This document shows positions 45,319 to 57,353 of a stretch of 64,000 bases of DNA, piece after piece. Origin of the DNA: Begonia masoniana. Taxonomy: Eukaryota; Streptophyta; Magnoliopsida; Cucurbitales; Begoniaceae. Position 1 is the first letter of the stretch. Each line of letters opens with the position of its first letter. The stretch covers positions 11,226,831 to 11,290,830 of the forward strand of contig CM039506.1 of NCBI GenBank assembly GCA_022432975.1, given 5' to 3'. Made by a program: the position numbers and the translations under genes. Under the pieces are notes generated by a model that searched no databases, was not told the origin of the DNA, and saw only the letters and a program-made list of their open reading frames with translations.

Positions 45319-45758
45319 TCTTTACTTTGGATGACTGCGTCTGTCTTTATTTTGGACGACTGTGTCTATCTTTACTTTGAACGATTGCGTCTGACTTATA
45401 ACTTCTGACGATTGCGTCTGACGAGTAACTTCGGACGAGTACGCTGTTCTACATTTGGACAAATGCGTCTGTCTTTCAATGTGGACGAAAGACTTCGGAC
45501 TAATAACACTTAACCATAAAACGTCAGAAGCAAAATACCCTTTTCAAAGGGCATTTCCAGATAAATGCAATAAACATAATAGTCCAATTATGCAATTTAT
45601 ATATTTCATATTAATCACAATCATCATAAAACATAGTTAGACTTAAACACTATTTAAGTCAACAGTGCGGACTCTAGTCTAAAGTAGACAGTATTGTACT
45701 AGGAGCATCGGGGGACTCCACAATATGAAACGACCATTTCTGCATTGAATTCATAACA
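45319..45758 (-). mobile_element. Sirevirus 5' LTR, segment 3 of 3 (probable 5' end)
   Basis: Continues the GGACGA repeats after the GTTTG join (45325-45490), then AT-rich unique sequence. The outer end is uncertain; ATTCATAACA at 45758 is a plausible inverted TGTTATGAAT terminus, giving an LTR of about 1.23 kb in total. The element's left LTR is outside the window, so its TSD cannot be checked. ORF-like lines here look spurious. Confidence 0.55.
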
Positions 45759-45769
45759 AACATAATTAT

Positions 45770-46079
45770 CCCCTCTTAAGAGCTACCTTATTTTTTCTCT
45801 CCTCTCCTCGGATGAGAAGTCGAACAAATGGATTTATGTGGTTTTTCCCTTCAACATCTTGAGCCTTATGAACTATGACTACGGCAAACCCATTCAGGGT
45901 CAAGTTTTTGTGCTTTACAGTAGTCTTCTTTGATGCTAAATGATCGCCTATAATCTTTCGCAAGGGTATGAGCTCTAAAATATCTTTCTTTCTAGTTTTC
46001 GTAGCCTTCACAACCGTTACATTTAGAATCCCCACTAGTTTATGCAAGGTTCTATAAACAATTTTCAGACCACCAGAAG
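45770..46079 (-). pseudogene. Synaptotagmin-like (C2 domain) pseudogene, 3' piece
   Basis: The minus-strand frame reads TLHKLVGILNVTVVKATKTR, then KKDI, then LASKKTTVKHKNL, then FAVVIVHKAQDVEG and NPFVRLLIRGEERK. These are recognisable blocks of plant synaptotagmins (SYT, membrane-tethering proteins at ER-plasma membrane contacts): the start and middle of C2A, and the start of C2B. The rest of C2A and the linker between C2 domains are missing, so it is an internally deleted copy. The ATG of the open frame lies in the adjoining LTR and is not genuine. It abuts the Sirevirus LTR on the left and a solo LTR on the right. Confidence 0.75.
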
Positions 46080-47942
46080 TGTAACACTCAAGAACTCTAG
46101 TAAAATTTAACCTCATATTCAAATACAGGTTTGTGTTTTACATTATTATTATGATGATTATGAGGTATATGAAAAAAATAATACAATCTATAAGAGAGTT
46201 AAATGATCTAATAAGTAGATAAAATAATTGAATTAAGGGTAATTTTTTTATTGGAGGAACGATCAATCTATAAGGCTTGGAAAGCGCTGTTGTGGGAAAC
46301 CATGCTACTGTTCAATTAAAGATTTTTTCAAGTATGGGTAAAAATTTATTAAAAAAAAGATATGCTTTTGAAAGTGTAAAAGAGTTTTTTGAATAAAAAT
46401 TTGCAAGTAGAAACCAAAAAGACGTTGGGAGTGCACCTTGTAAGTCAACTACATAAAAAATATGAAGTAGTGCATGTAAGGCGTTAGGAGCGCTAAAGGC
46501 GCACAGGTGCATTGGGTGTGCGCAGGAACGCAACCCTCCTATGCCCAGAATTTTCAAAACGTGTTTTTTGACGTTTTAAGTTTTTCAAATTTCATATTTT
46601 AGAACTTATTGAGTTTCTTATATTTTTAGGGGTTGCCTTCTCGTTTCTGCAGAATCTCCAAGGTAAGCGTAAACCTAATATACTTTGACCCTCGAACAAG
46701 TAAACACATGAGTTTATATGCTTGAGGGAGATAGTTAGGAATTTCAACGTTCTTAGGGTTTCTTCATATAAATTCTCAAGTAGTTTCGTTACGATAAGAC
46801 TTTGAGGACTTGTTTATTATTACGTTACAACATTAAATGACTTAAGGGTTTGTTTAATCGTTATGATAGGATGAGGTTTACTATTGATATTATGTTTTAT
46901 GATTATACTGATGATGATAAAACTCGAAGATGTGTTATAGTATAGACTTTTGATTGTGATGTATTGTTAGATGATATGATTATACTAACGATGAATTCGC
47001 TCAACGATGCGTTATAATATAGACTCTTGATTGTGATGTTTGTTAGATGATATGATTATATTGACGATGATGTCACTCAAGGATATACTTTGTTTGATTA
47101 TTTGATAGATGTAGAAATATGGATATGATACGTAGCAAGTTTTAATTAAATAGAAAGAACAGACGAATTGACTCGATGATATGCTATGTTTTTCATCGTA
47201 TGTTTATGTATGGCTCATGCATCATGAGAAAAAATTTGTGTTAAGAAAGATTTAAAAAGAACAAAGAAACAAAGAAAGAAAGAAATATTGACAGAAAGAC
47301 GGAAATGTGAGAGAATGACTAAATAAATGTAACTTTTGTTGTGAGGTGAGATTACGAGTTGGTTGTCCCATAAGACGAGATCATGAAGTGTCTTCTCGCT
47401 TCCCTAGACTGGATTACTTCCAACAAATAGACTGTATTTCAAAACTAAAGCAAGAATAAAAGACCCAAGCAGGAAAGAACCGTGATATAACTATTTTTAT
47501 AAAAATTGCATATGCATACATATGTTCATGATAGTTTATGCATCTCTTACTGAGCATAAGACAAATAATTTGAACTTTGTGATGTAGGTAAGAAATTTTA
47601 TTATGTGCACGATGAAAGATGCAGTTAAAGAGGTGCTCTCATGGTAAAGTTATTTAGTGTTAATGCAAATAGTGATTCACAGAATATGAAGAGAAAAACT
47701 TACATTTTATTTCTATTCGAGTTTAAAAGAGATTTTATAGCACTTATTATTTCATTATGTTTATGTATGAATTTATTAAGTATTGTTTTCATATGACTAT
47801 TTTAAATCATTGATTTGATTTTAATGAACACCTATAGATTTTAAGACTTTCGTTGTACTTTTTCAATTAAGTGATTTTAAAATTTTAAGTGAACTTTTTT
47901 AAAGAAAAATAAAATAAAAATGGTGTGCTACGAGACGTTACA
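46080..47942 (+). mobile_element. Solo LTR (plus), TSD AGAAG, splits the synaptotagmin pseudogene
   Basis: TGTAACACTCAAG at 46080 to GAGACGTTACA at 47942, with AGAAG at 46075-46079 and 47943-47947. 1863 bp. Diverged from the other families, AT-rich, with a donor-like AAGGTAAGC at 46661 and an acceptor-side motif TTTGTGATGTAGGTAAG at 47576-47592 preceded by CTTACTGAGC. No upstream pairing arm found. The reading frame at 46312-46557 is not supported as a gene. Confidence 0.85.
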
Positions 47943-48015
47943 AGAAGTGTAAGTTAAAAATATATAAGCATATGTAAATTTTGTTATAGAATGAAATAAT
48001 TACTTTGACAAGTCC

Positions 48016-48125
48016 ATTGAAATTTCCACGGGTTAAGGCCATAAGCATATATTTGCAACCTGATCTTTGAAGAGTTCCTTGGGAAACAACTTCAAAACAT
48101 ATACAGCCAAAACAATGATTCTGTC
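48016..48125 (-). pseudogene. Synaptotagmin-like pseudogene, 5' piece
   Basis: The minus-strand frame reads ...PKELFKDQVANICLWP, a stop, then PVEISMDLSK. KDQVAN.YLWP followed by a V(E)I.MD..K segment is the end of the SMP domain in plant synaptotagmins, just before C2A. It lies upstream, in gene order, of the piece at 45770-46079, and the solo LTR lies between them. One nonsense codon is visible. Interval 48126-48438 holds no further recognisable exon. Confidence 0.65.
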
Positions 48126-48359
48126 GAAAATTTCAATCATTAGCTTATGAGTAACAGCAAGTTTATACAAGAGCCAACATTTTAGTTCTTATGCTATACA
48201 AATATAGAAAAGTTCACAATGCTAGATATTACCACTTATGATGGATGTCTATCGCTAATTCATTCCTAATTTATAATTTCACGTGAATGATCATAGAATT
48301 TATAACTTCAGATAAGATAGAACCTCGTGCTTAAATGCCTTTTTGAAACCAGTGGTAAT

Positions 48360-49739
48360 GATGGAGCAGCCATATAGGCGAAGATTAATGCAAATCACTC
48401 GGTAGGTTAGATTCTATTTTTTAGTCTTTTCTTAACGTGTAACACCCGGTTCTATCGGATTAATTCTCTATTCTTTTAATTAATGGTACACTTTATATGG
48501 TAATAATAATAGTAGGGTTAATGGATGACTAGGCGAGGGCATAAGGGTAATTGAAAATTTAAAAGTGGAAAACGTATTTAAGGAAAGAGATTTTGGGTTT
48601 AATGCACTGTAGCCGCCACTGTTTTTCCCAAATCATTTTCGACTCTCAGCTTCTCAGCTCAGCAAAGTGCGCTAGGAGATTCTTCTCCGATTTTTCCTTC
48701 GACTTAGGTTAGTTTTACTAAGGTAACTTACTGCATTATGATTATAGACGATAGAGGAGTATCGTAGATGCATGTTCTTGGGAAATGCAGGGCGTAGGAG
48801 TTGAGTCGGGTCTCGTATGAATCGGGAATGCGCATAGGACAGAGTCTCAAACTAGTTCCTAGGGTTTCTGAATGGTATGGGATGAGGTCAGTAAAGAATC
48901 TAATTGGTATTCTGTTTATGACTTTAGGTGAGCAAGGCTTCCAAAGTAGTTGAAACCGAGCTTTTCCAGGGAGACAGGTAAGTAAAGTATGCTTGTGCCT
49001 TCGGGCCTATATCACAAAACAGTAGGGTTGTGCATGCTTCAATGTGTTTGATGGAGCAGCCATATAGGCGAAGATTAATGCAAATCACTCGGTAGGTTAG
49101 ATTCTATTTTTTAGTCTTTTCTTAATGTGTAACACCCGGTTCTATCGGATTAATTCTCTATTCTTTTAATTAATGGTACACTTTATATGGTAATAATAAT
49201 AAGAGGGTTAATGGATGACTAGGCGATGGCATAAGAGTAATTGAAAATTTAAAAGTGGAAAACGTATTTAAGGAAAGAGGTTTTGGGTTTAATGCACTGT
49301 AGCCGCCACTGTTTTTCCCAAATCATTTTCGACTCTCAGCTTCTCAGCTCAGCAGAGTGCGCTAGGAGATTCTTCTTCAATTTTTCCTTCGACTTAGGTG
49401 AGTTTTACTAAGGTAACTTACTGCATTATGATTATAGACGATAGAGGAGTATCGTAGATGCATGTTCTTGGGAAATGCAGGGCGTAGGAGTTGAGTCGGG
49501 TCTCGTATGAATCGGGAATGCGCATAGGACAGAGTCCCAAACTAGTTCCTAGGGTTTCTGAATAGTATGGGATGAGGTCAGTAAAGAATCTAATTGGTAT
49601 TCTGTTTATGACTTTAGGTGAGCAAGGCTTCCAAAGTAGTTGAAACCGAGCTTTTCCAGGGAGACAGGTAAGTAAAGTATGCTTGTGCCTTCGGGCCTAC
49701 ATCACAAAACAGTAGGGTTGTGCATGCTTGAATGTGTTT
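48360..49739 (+). repeat. 690-bp tandem duplication of LTR promoter and leader
   Basis: GATGGAGCAGCCATATAGGC starts at 48360 and again at 49050. Each copy holds about 79 bp of non-LTR flank plus the first 610 bp of the LTR (start, TATA-like box, exon 1, intron 1, donor 2). The copies differ at only a few sites. The junction near 49049 joins GTGTTTG to the flank, whereas the intact LTR continues GTGTTTGTATG at 49740. Confidence 0.93.
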
Positions 49740-51317
49740 GTATGTCATGCATCATATTTTGAAAACTATGCGAAAATAAATTTACACGAAATGGCATGGT
49801 AAGGAATGAACAGACTGTAACAGTTGTTAAGGGAACTAATCCGCCCCTTAATCAAGAGAGAGGATGTATGACTTTGGGGGAAGTGATCCAAACCCCAATT
49901 TCACAGGAGGATCTGAACAGTTTGTTAAGGGAACTAGTCCGCCCCTTAATGGAGAGAGAAAACGTATGACTTTGGGAGAAGTGATCCAACTCTCAATTTC
50001 ACAGGGGGATCAGATCATAAACGAATGTATATGCAACTGAGATGAGAAAGTATAAATTTGCATGTTTAGGAGTTTATGTTCCGCATTTCATTCATTACTG
50101 CTTTACTTACTTATCATTATGCTAATAGATGATTTTTGTGATGTAGGTGCTGAGCTTTCAACAGGTGAATTCCCTGAGTTTACTGAGGAATAGGTGAAGT
50201 TGGAGGAGCACTTCTATGCTATGGTTAGATGCTCTGATGAGGCGGTTTAACTTTTGTCTGAATGAGATTTTCAGTGGTTAGGTATTCTGATGAAGTGTTC
50301 TGAGAATTTTAATGATAGTAGAAGTTTGATATTTTTTTAACGCTTCTGTGATCTTCCTTTCTAGATTTAGAAATATGACTTGATTTCGATTGTAGCTTGC
50401 TATTCTGAATTTTAAGAATTGTGGATTTGTGTTGACCAGAATGATTTTAGCAAAATGTACAAAAATTGTTTAGCAGTCGGGTTTGCTCCTTATTAAAGTC
50501 TCTTTTTGGTCGATCGGTAGAAGTTGGGTGTTTTGTCCACCGGCAGATGTTGGAGGATTGAATCATCCGACTGACGTCATCGGAAGATGTCTTCAGTAGA
50601 GGCCATCGAAAGATGTTTTCAGTAGAGGCCATTGGATGATGTCTTCAGTAAAAGCCATCAGAAGATGTAGGCAGTAAATTTGTCGTTTAGTGATCGGGCG
50701 ATGTGTTTTTGTTTTGTGAGTGAAGGTTTTTGTCGTTTTGCGATCGGTGTGAGTTAGATGAATGAATCATCCGGCTTACGTCATCGGTAGAAGCGAATAA
50801 TAAGTTTGTCGTTTTGTGATCGGTGTGAGTTAGATGAATGAATCATCTGGCTTACGTCATCGGTAGAAGTGTATAATAAGTTTGTCATTTTGTGATCGGT
50901 GTGAGTTAGATGAATGAATCATCCGACTTACACCATCGGTAGAAGTGTATAATAAGTTTTGTCGTTTTGTGATCGGTGGAAGCCTTCAGTTTCTGTTTCC
51001 GCCCCCTTTTCATTGACTTTGTTTATCGGCAGATGTGTTTGACTCTCACAATTTTCAAGTTTTCACGCTTAAGTTTTGATCTCTTCTAGCCGAATTATTT
51101 CTTAATATTTTAACCGATTATTCAAACATTGTTTTATAGTTCTGCTTAATTTTGTTTTGCTCAGAAGAATTTCCGTTGCAAGATTTTAAATGTTTAGAGA
51201 TTTTAGAAAAATGTCAAATTTTGACTTTCGAGTGAAGTTTTAAATTTGGTCCAAAGTTTCTCAGTTATGTTCGGATTATGTGTAACGAACTGGGTTCAGA
51301 GGACTCGGGGCGTTACA
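48439..51317 (+). mobile_element. Tekay-type LTR (plus) with duplicated 5' part
   Basis: Starts TGTAACACCCGG at 48439, with a second start at about 49129, and ends GGGGCGTTACA at 51317. Introns, UUCG hairpin (about 49687-49697), arms (about 49696-49710 and 50132-50147) and hairpin cassette (49820-50000) are present. A 90-bp repeat with TCATCCGGCTTACGTCATCGG lies at 50740-50990. The flanks do not match (TAACG/TAATG left, TCAGC right), so this is not a clean solo LTR; it abuts another LTR fragment. Confidence 0.85.
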
Positions 51318-52600
51318 TCAGCACACTTCAACAAATCACTTGACCATTAAGACTTCACATACTGACATTAATTAAACCGCCTCATCAGAGCTCCAAACCG
51401 TGGCATAGGTGTGCTCCATTAACTGCTCCTAGACTTCTGCAAACTCAGAGAATTCACCTTTAGTTACTTCAGCACCTACATCACAAAACTCATCTATTAG
51501 CCTAATGCTAAATAAGTAGAGCAAATATGAAATGATAAGCTGAAACATAAATCCTAGTCATGTCATTTCTACTTTCACATTTCAGTTGCATTCACATTCT
51601 TTCTCTGACCTGATCCCTCGTTCCATTGGGAGTGGGATCAATTTTTTCAAAGTTATACATCCTCGATCCTATATTCCATTGAGAAGCGGATCAATTTCCC
51701 AAAGTTATACATTCTCGATCCTATATTCCATTGAGAAGCGGATCAATTTCCCAAAGTTATACATCCTCTTCATCGATTAAGGGGCAGATGAGTTCCCCTA
51801 ACAGTTGGTCTGATCCTATATTCCATTGGGAAGCAGATCAATTTTCCAAAGTTATACATCCTCTTCATCGATTAAGGGGCGGATGAGTTCCCTTAACAGT
51901 TGGTCTGTTACAATCTATTCATTCATTACCATGTCATTACATGTAAATTTATTTTCGTGTTCTTTCCAAAAAAAACGTGATGCATGACATACAGAAAACG
52001 TTCAAACAAGTATAAACTTACTGTTTTGTGATGTAGGCCCGAAGGCACACATATACTCCACTTACCTGGTTTCCTGGAAAAGCTTGGTTGCAAACTACTT
52101 CGGGTTTTGCTCAAACCTATAGCCGTAGACAGAGTATTAGTTAAGCTTCATTCTAAACTATCCTCAAATCTACCAGAACTCGTAAGGAAACTAGTTTGGG
52201 AACTCTAATCATCAAGCATTCCTAATTTGCCCCAAACCTGAACTAACTCTCACTTACAGCATTCTCAAAACTCACATTTAAAATCCCCCTCTATCATCGA
52301 TAGTTACAATGTAGCAAGAAATCGAAGTAGAACTCACCTAGCTTGGAGAAAATGGGAGAGAAAATCGCCGAGAGAAACTCTGCTTATGAGCTGAATGCCG
52401 AGAAAGGAAAATCAGAAACAGTGGTGGCTAAACCTCATTAAACCCTCCCTTAAATACGTTATCCACTATAGATCTCTATTTACCATTTTACCCTTATTTA
52501 GTCACTCATTAACCTAATCAATAATTCTCCTAATTTCATTCATAAAATGTACACTATTAGTTGACAAGGTAAAATCGGTTCGATGGATTCGGGTGTTACA
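51318..52600 (-). mobile_element. Truncated Tekay-type LTR (minus)
   Basis: 5' part of an LTR in inverted orientation, ending GGGTGTTACA at 52600. It keeps the ACATCAC arms (51475 and about 52030), TTGGGAA/TTAAGGG hairpins with a local duplication at 51655-51760, donors and TATA-like box (about 52449), but lacks its 3' part. At 52600 it enters a Ty1/copia RT gene. Confidence 0.85.
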
Positions 52601-53477
52601 GCAATGTCTGGCCTTGTGCTTGTGAGATACCGTAGACTCCCAACCAAACTATGGTAGTCACTTGCGTTTACTTGATCTCCTCCCTCAAACTTAGAGAGTT
52701 TTGTACCGAGCTCCATCGGTGTTGCTACTAGTTTGCAATTTTTCATTTTGTTCTTATTCAAAATATTCTTCGCATATGCTTCTTGTGACATAAAAATTCC
52801 AGATTTTCCTTGTTTAATCTCAAGACCAAGAATGTACTTCATCAATCCCAAATTTTTCATTTCGAACTCCCGCGTCATGGTTTCTTTGAAATCTTTTATG
52901 ATCTCCTTGTTGTTCCCCCATGATGATAAGATCATCAACATAAAGAGCAACAAGTAGCAAGTTCTCTTCTTCTTTCTTCACGTACAACGCGTGCTTATAG
53001 GGACATTGTGTGAATCCATTCTTCTTGAAGTAGGTGTCGATTCGGATGTTCCATGCTCGAGGTGCTTGCTTTAGCCCGTATAGCGCCTTCTTTAACTTCA
53101 GCACTTTGTTTTCCTTCCCAGCTTTCATGTATCCAGGCGGTTGCTCTACGTAGACTTTCTCTTCAAACACTCCATTTAGAAATGCATATTTTACATCCAT
53201 TTCATAGATCGACCACTTGAATTTTCCGCCTGAGAAATAAGAAGTCGAATTGTCTCCAATCTTGTAACCGGAGCGAAAACTTCATCATAGTCAATCCCCG
53301 CCTTTTGTTTGTAGATTTTGCAACTAGGCGTGTTTTGTATCTTTCAATCTTTCTTTGGGCATTCATCTTTTTCTTGTATACCCATTTGACTCCTATGGGC
53401 CTACATCCTTCCGACAACTCTACCAAGTTCCACGTTTCATTTCTTTCGATTGCCTTCATCTCTTCATCCATCGCCAC
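52601..53477 (-). pseudogene. Ty1/copia reverse transcriptase, decayed
   Basis: Sense order: AMDEEMKAIERNETWNLVEL and GVKWVYKKKMN (53477-53340), a break, then [31 protein letters not shown] (53200-53040), the active site LYVDDLIIMG (about 52950), a frameshift, and MKNLGLMKYILGLEIKQG to YLTSTRPDIA ending at 52601. The 3' part of pol and the left LTR are gone, replaced by the truncated gypsy LTR. This lineage differs from the Sirevirus above (Ale/Retrofit- or Ivana-like by motif style; not certain). Confidence 0.85.
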
Positions 53478-53730
53478 TTTTCATTTCTTGTCTCTCATGG
53501 CCTCCTCAAAAACAATATTTTCTGCATTTGCTAATAAGCAAACCAAGCGCACTTCGTTTGTCGAGTCGTATAGATCTTGTAGACTCCTCATCCTTGGTTT
53601 TCTCGATTCTTTTTCTTCATCAGATTCTTGAGGTGTTGTTGGCATGATTATTTGTGCAGCGACTGTTGATTCTTCCTTTTATTTGTCTTGTGTCGTCTCT
53701 TTTTTATTCTTCCAATGCCATGTACTTTCT

Positions 53731-54588
53731 TCATTCACTTGTACATCTCGGCTCACAACCACTTTTTTTTGTCTTCTCGTCATACCCGATGAACACATAT
53801 TTCTTGCTTTTGTCATCGAGTTTGATTCTTCTTTGGTCTGGTACGTGCGGGTAGGCCACACTACCAAAAACTTTAAAATGAGATACAGTTAGTTTATGAT
53901 CGCTCCAGGCTTCTTGTGTTGTTTGATTTGCAATCTTGTATGCGGGCATCAATTTTGCACATATAAGGTGCATTGCACTGCTTCCGCCCAAAATTCCTTT
54001 AGCATGTCTTTACTCTTCAACATTGACCAAACCATATTGAGAATCGTTCGGTTTTTTCTTTCGACTATACCGTTTTATTGATGTGAGTAGGGTGCGGTCA
54101 AGAACCTTTTGATCCATTGTTCCTCGCAATAGCTTATGAAAGCAATCAACATGTACTCTCAACCTCTATCCGACCGTAAACCCTTGATGTAAAAACCGAT
54201 CATATTCTCCACTAACACCTTGAATTTTTTTAACACCTCCAATGTTTATGACTTTTCCTTCAAAAAATAAACCCAAATCTTCCTTGTGTAATCGTCAATA
54301 AAAATGATGAAACACCTCTTCTCACTAAGAGATTTTGGCGTGATCGTGCCACATATGTCGATGTGTACCAATTCAAGAGATCTTCTTGCATGATATTCTG
54401 CATTCTTTTGAAATGCACTCCTTGCATGTTTGCCAAGTACACATCATTCGTAAAATTTTTTGGCATAGTCCATGCCCAGTAACCGGTGTACCATTACTTT
54501 TTTTTGCTAGCTCCTTTAGGCCGTCGTAGTGTAAGTGTCCGAACCGTAAATGCCATAACCATGTTTTGTCCTCCATGTTAACTTGCAA
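53731..54588 (-). pseudogene. Ty1/copia integrase, decayed
   Basis: GAG-pre-integrase block TWLWHRLRFGHLHYDGL-like (54588-54500; here TWLWHLRFGHLHYDGL), then a frameshifted CX2C region (CKECISKECR). The region around 54050-54260 corresponds to the core but has several breaks, and the C-terminal block VSHFKVFGSVAYPHVPDQRR with KYVFIGYDEKTK is at 53991-53760. No long intact frame. Interval 53478-53730 is the integrase-RT linker. Confidence 0.8.
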
Positions 54589-54966
54589 ACACCTTTCTCA
54601 CACACTTTTCAAGTTGAGTTTGAGCATACGATTCTTGGCCATCTCCACGTCTGCGAGTAATCGTCCATTTTTATCTTTAAAATGCAATATCCGATCTTTA
54701 ATCAGGACTGAACATCCCTTCTCCAATATTTACCCCATGCTAAGAATGTTAATTTTCAAGTCGGATACATAGTAGACATTTTCTATTGATCCTTTTTTTT
54801 ATATCCTTTTGGGTAAAATATATTTTTCCTCAGCCTTTGACTTGAACCTTCGACGCGTCTCCAAAAAGACACGTGTCCATCTTTTATCTCTTGCATATCA
54901 ACAAAGAGATGTTTGTGTCCACACGTATGATTGCTAGCACCAGTGTCGAGATATCATACTGTGTCG

Positions 54967-55445
54967 CTATCTGAAGTGGAACCCTTTTGAGCTAATCATG
55001 AGAACACCATCGTCCTTCGTCTCATCTTCCATGTCCAGATTCGTGTTTTCGTCCACTTTCTTCTGGGAATAGCACTCCTTTGCGTAATGTCCATACTTAC
55101 TGCAGTTGTAACATTCGATATTTGAAGGATTCGATGGGCCACCTTTCCCATGATTGCGTCCTCTTCCACGCCAATTTTGTTGACTCATCTTGGCCTTTTC
55201 TTCATGATTGTTTCCTTGACCGCGGCCTCCACTACGACCGAAATCACGACCTCTACAGTCGCGTCCTCCTCGATTGTGCGTGTCCATTGCCTTGTCCTCC
55301 TTGATAGTCATCTTTGTTTGTAAGGCGTCCTCCAAGACCTCTTGTTTCTTCTTGATCTTTTGTTGTTCATGTGCCTCAAGGGAACCAGCGAGATCATCGA
55401 CGATCATTGACCACGTGACTTTACGTCCCCAGTCCACGTGACTAC
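54967..55445 (-). pseudogene. Ty1/copia Gag C-terminal part with zinc knuckle
   Basis: Frame with TWSMIVDDLAGSLEAHEQ, an RGG-rich stretch (RGRDFGRSGGRGQGNN) and the zinc knuckle CYNCSKYGHYAKEC. Protease would lie at about 54590-54960, where the D(T)GASNHTCGH-type region is only partly legible (55-bp stretch near 54900). Upstream Gag is cut at about 55445 by the LTR at 55446, and roughly 100 residues of Gag are missing before the N-terminal piece at 61040. Confidence 0.82.
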
Positions 55446-55745
55446 TTACTTTGGACAACAACTTTGGACGACATCATTTCAGACAACCTTAATTTGAACG
55501 ACATCGTTTTGGACGACATCTCAACTTCGTTTTCTGGACTTGAACTCGCCCCTAACTTTGGACGATGACTCATCCACTTAATCTGGACGACGTATTTGTC
55601 CATACAATTCTAGACGATGACTTATTTACAACTCTGGACGACTGTTTTTACTTACGAAATGGACGACTACTTTTACTTACGAAATGGGCGGCTACTTTAA
55701 CTTACAAAATGAACGACTGTTCATACTTCAACTCTCGATTTCACA
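55446..55745. repeat. Degenerate GGACGAC repeat zone
   Basis: About 15 occurrences of TGGACGAC/TGAACGAC spaced 20-30 bp. It resembles the GGACGA zones at 31137-31303 and 45325-45490 in motif but not in unit order. Confidence 0.75.
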
Positions 55746-57353
55746 GAAATCATTTTTACCCATAAAAACTTAAACATGCGTAGCGGAAGACTTAAAGAAA
55801 AACAGATGAACCTTTAGTCTTAAAATCCTCTTTAAACACGAAATTGTACCAGACAACCCCAGCATTCATCATCATAAGAAAACCTTATCTTACTTATAGT
55901 TCAATGTCATAGACCTTACTAAAATATGCTAGGAGCAATACACCACGGGTCAAAATCGCCACCCAGCCATAAAATCCACGCCATGAGCACCATCCAACAA
56001 CCCGACTTATGCCTCATCATTTGGTTTGAAGTTCTCACCTTCCAAATTGTCACCTACATCATAAGGTTTAAACTATAAGCCCAATGCTTAGTAAGGAGTG
56101 CAACATATACTCAAATGCTCATAAATGCATGCTTTGAAAGAAAACATATTCATGTTCTTATTTCGTACATCGCATAACATATACATGCTCCTACTTTATG
56201 CATCACTTGACATGGATTAAGGGGGGACACGCAGGGAAATGGCAAGAGAATCATATCTGTGGTCCCTTCAGACAATATCCATATCGACCGATTCGGCCCG
56301 CACAGAAGCAGGATTCGCAGACTGATCGTGCAGTATCAACACGGCCTCCATCAGCAGGAGAATTCACGAGTCTTCCTGCCAGCCTGGCCTTCACCAGTGG
56401 AAGAATTCGCGAACTGTACTAATAATCGTAAAACATAATCATGGTCCATCCCCTGTGGACAAACATGGCCATTTCTCTCCGTCCCTCACTTAACCATTCT
56501 CTCATACTTTATCTTGATTATTTAAATCATGCTCATAAAATGTATTCATATGCTCTTGAGAGAAATCATAATGCATGGACATGTATGCACACAAGAACAT
56601 CATACTAAGGAAAATGAGCCATCATTATGCACATATCATAAAATCTACTCTTCTCGGCATAACATAACTCTCAGTCATCCATAAGTCATCAAATAACATC
56701 AATACAAATTTCCTAGTACCCTTGTGATGTAAGGCCCTAATGGCCGAGCACCTACACACCCACTTACCTGTGGTCCTTATCAATGTCGTGCCTTCACTTG
56801 AAGTTTTTTCCACCTAGGACATTTTATATTTCAATGTTACAATATATTCTGAATAATCTAAACTCAAAGCTGGTAAAATCCTAGCTAAAGAAATCATCCT
56901 AGAATCTAGCTTAAACCTCTAAGGCATTTCGTTGAGCACCTAGTGTGCAGAGCTTAACTGTAACGCCCCGAGTCATCTGAACCCGGTTTGCTACCCATAA
57001 CACTGAACCGAACCATGACGACTTGATGCTAAAATTTAAAAAAAAGAAATTTCGCTCGACAGTCAAAATTTGACTTTTTCTAAAAATTTAAAATATTTAA
57101 AACTTGCAGCGCAAATAATTCTAAACAACAATGTAGTAAAACAAAACTATAAATCATGGTTTGAAATGTTAAGAGGCAATCGGTAGTTTGGAATTAAAGT
57201 TTAAAACTGTGGAATACTAGGAGAAATCGCGGAAATCCAACGTATCTGCCGATGAGCAAAGCCAACGGAAGGAGCAAAAAAAATGAAAACAAAAGGCTTC
57301 TACCGATGACGTGCCCAAACAACGCATTACCATCTGCCGATGACGTCAACATA

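Noticed and set aside
46312..46557. 81-codon minus-strand frame as a gene
   Set aside because: AT-rich, no recognisable domain, lies inside the solo LTR 46080-47942.
53305..53892. Plus-strand frames of 65-108 codons
   Set aside because: Antisense shadows of the copia RT and integrase coding strand.
56198..56422. 74-codon frame in a GC-richer stretch
   Set aside because: Lies in the predicted intron interval of an LTR, with no homolog recognised and no counterpart in the sister LTR.
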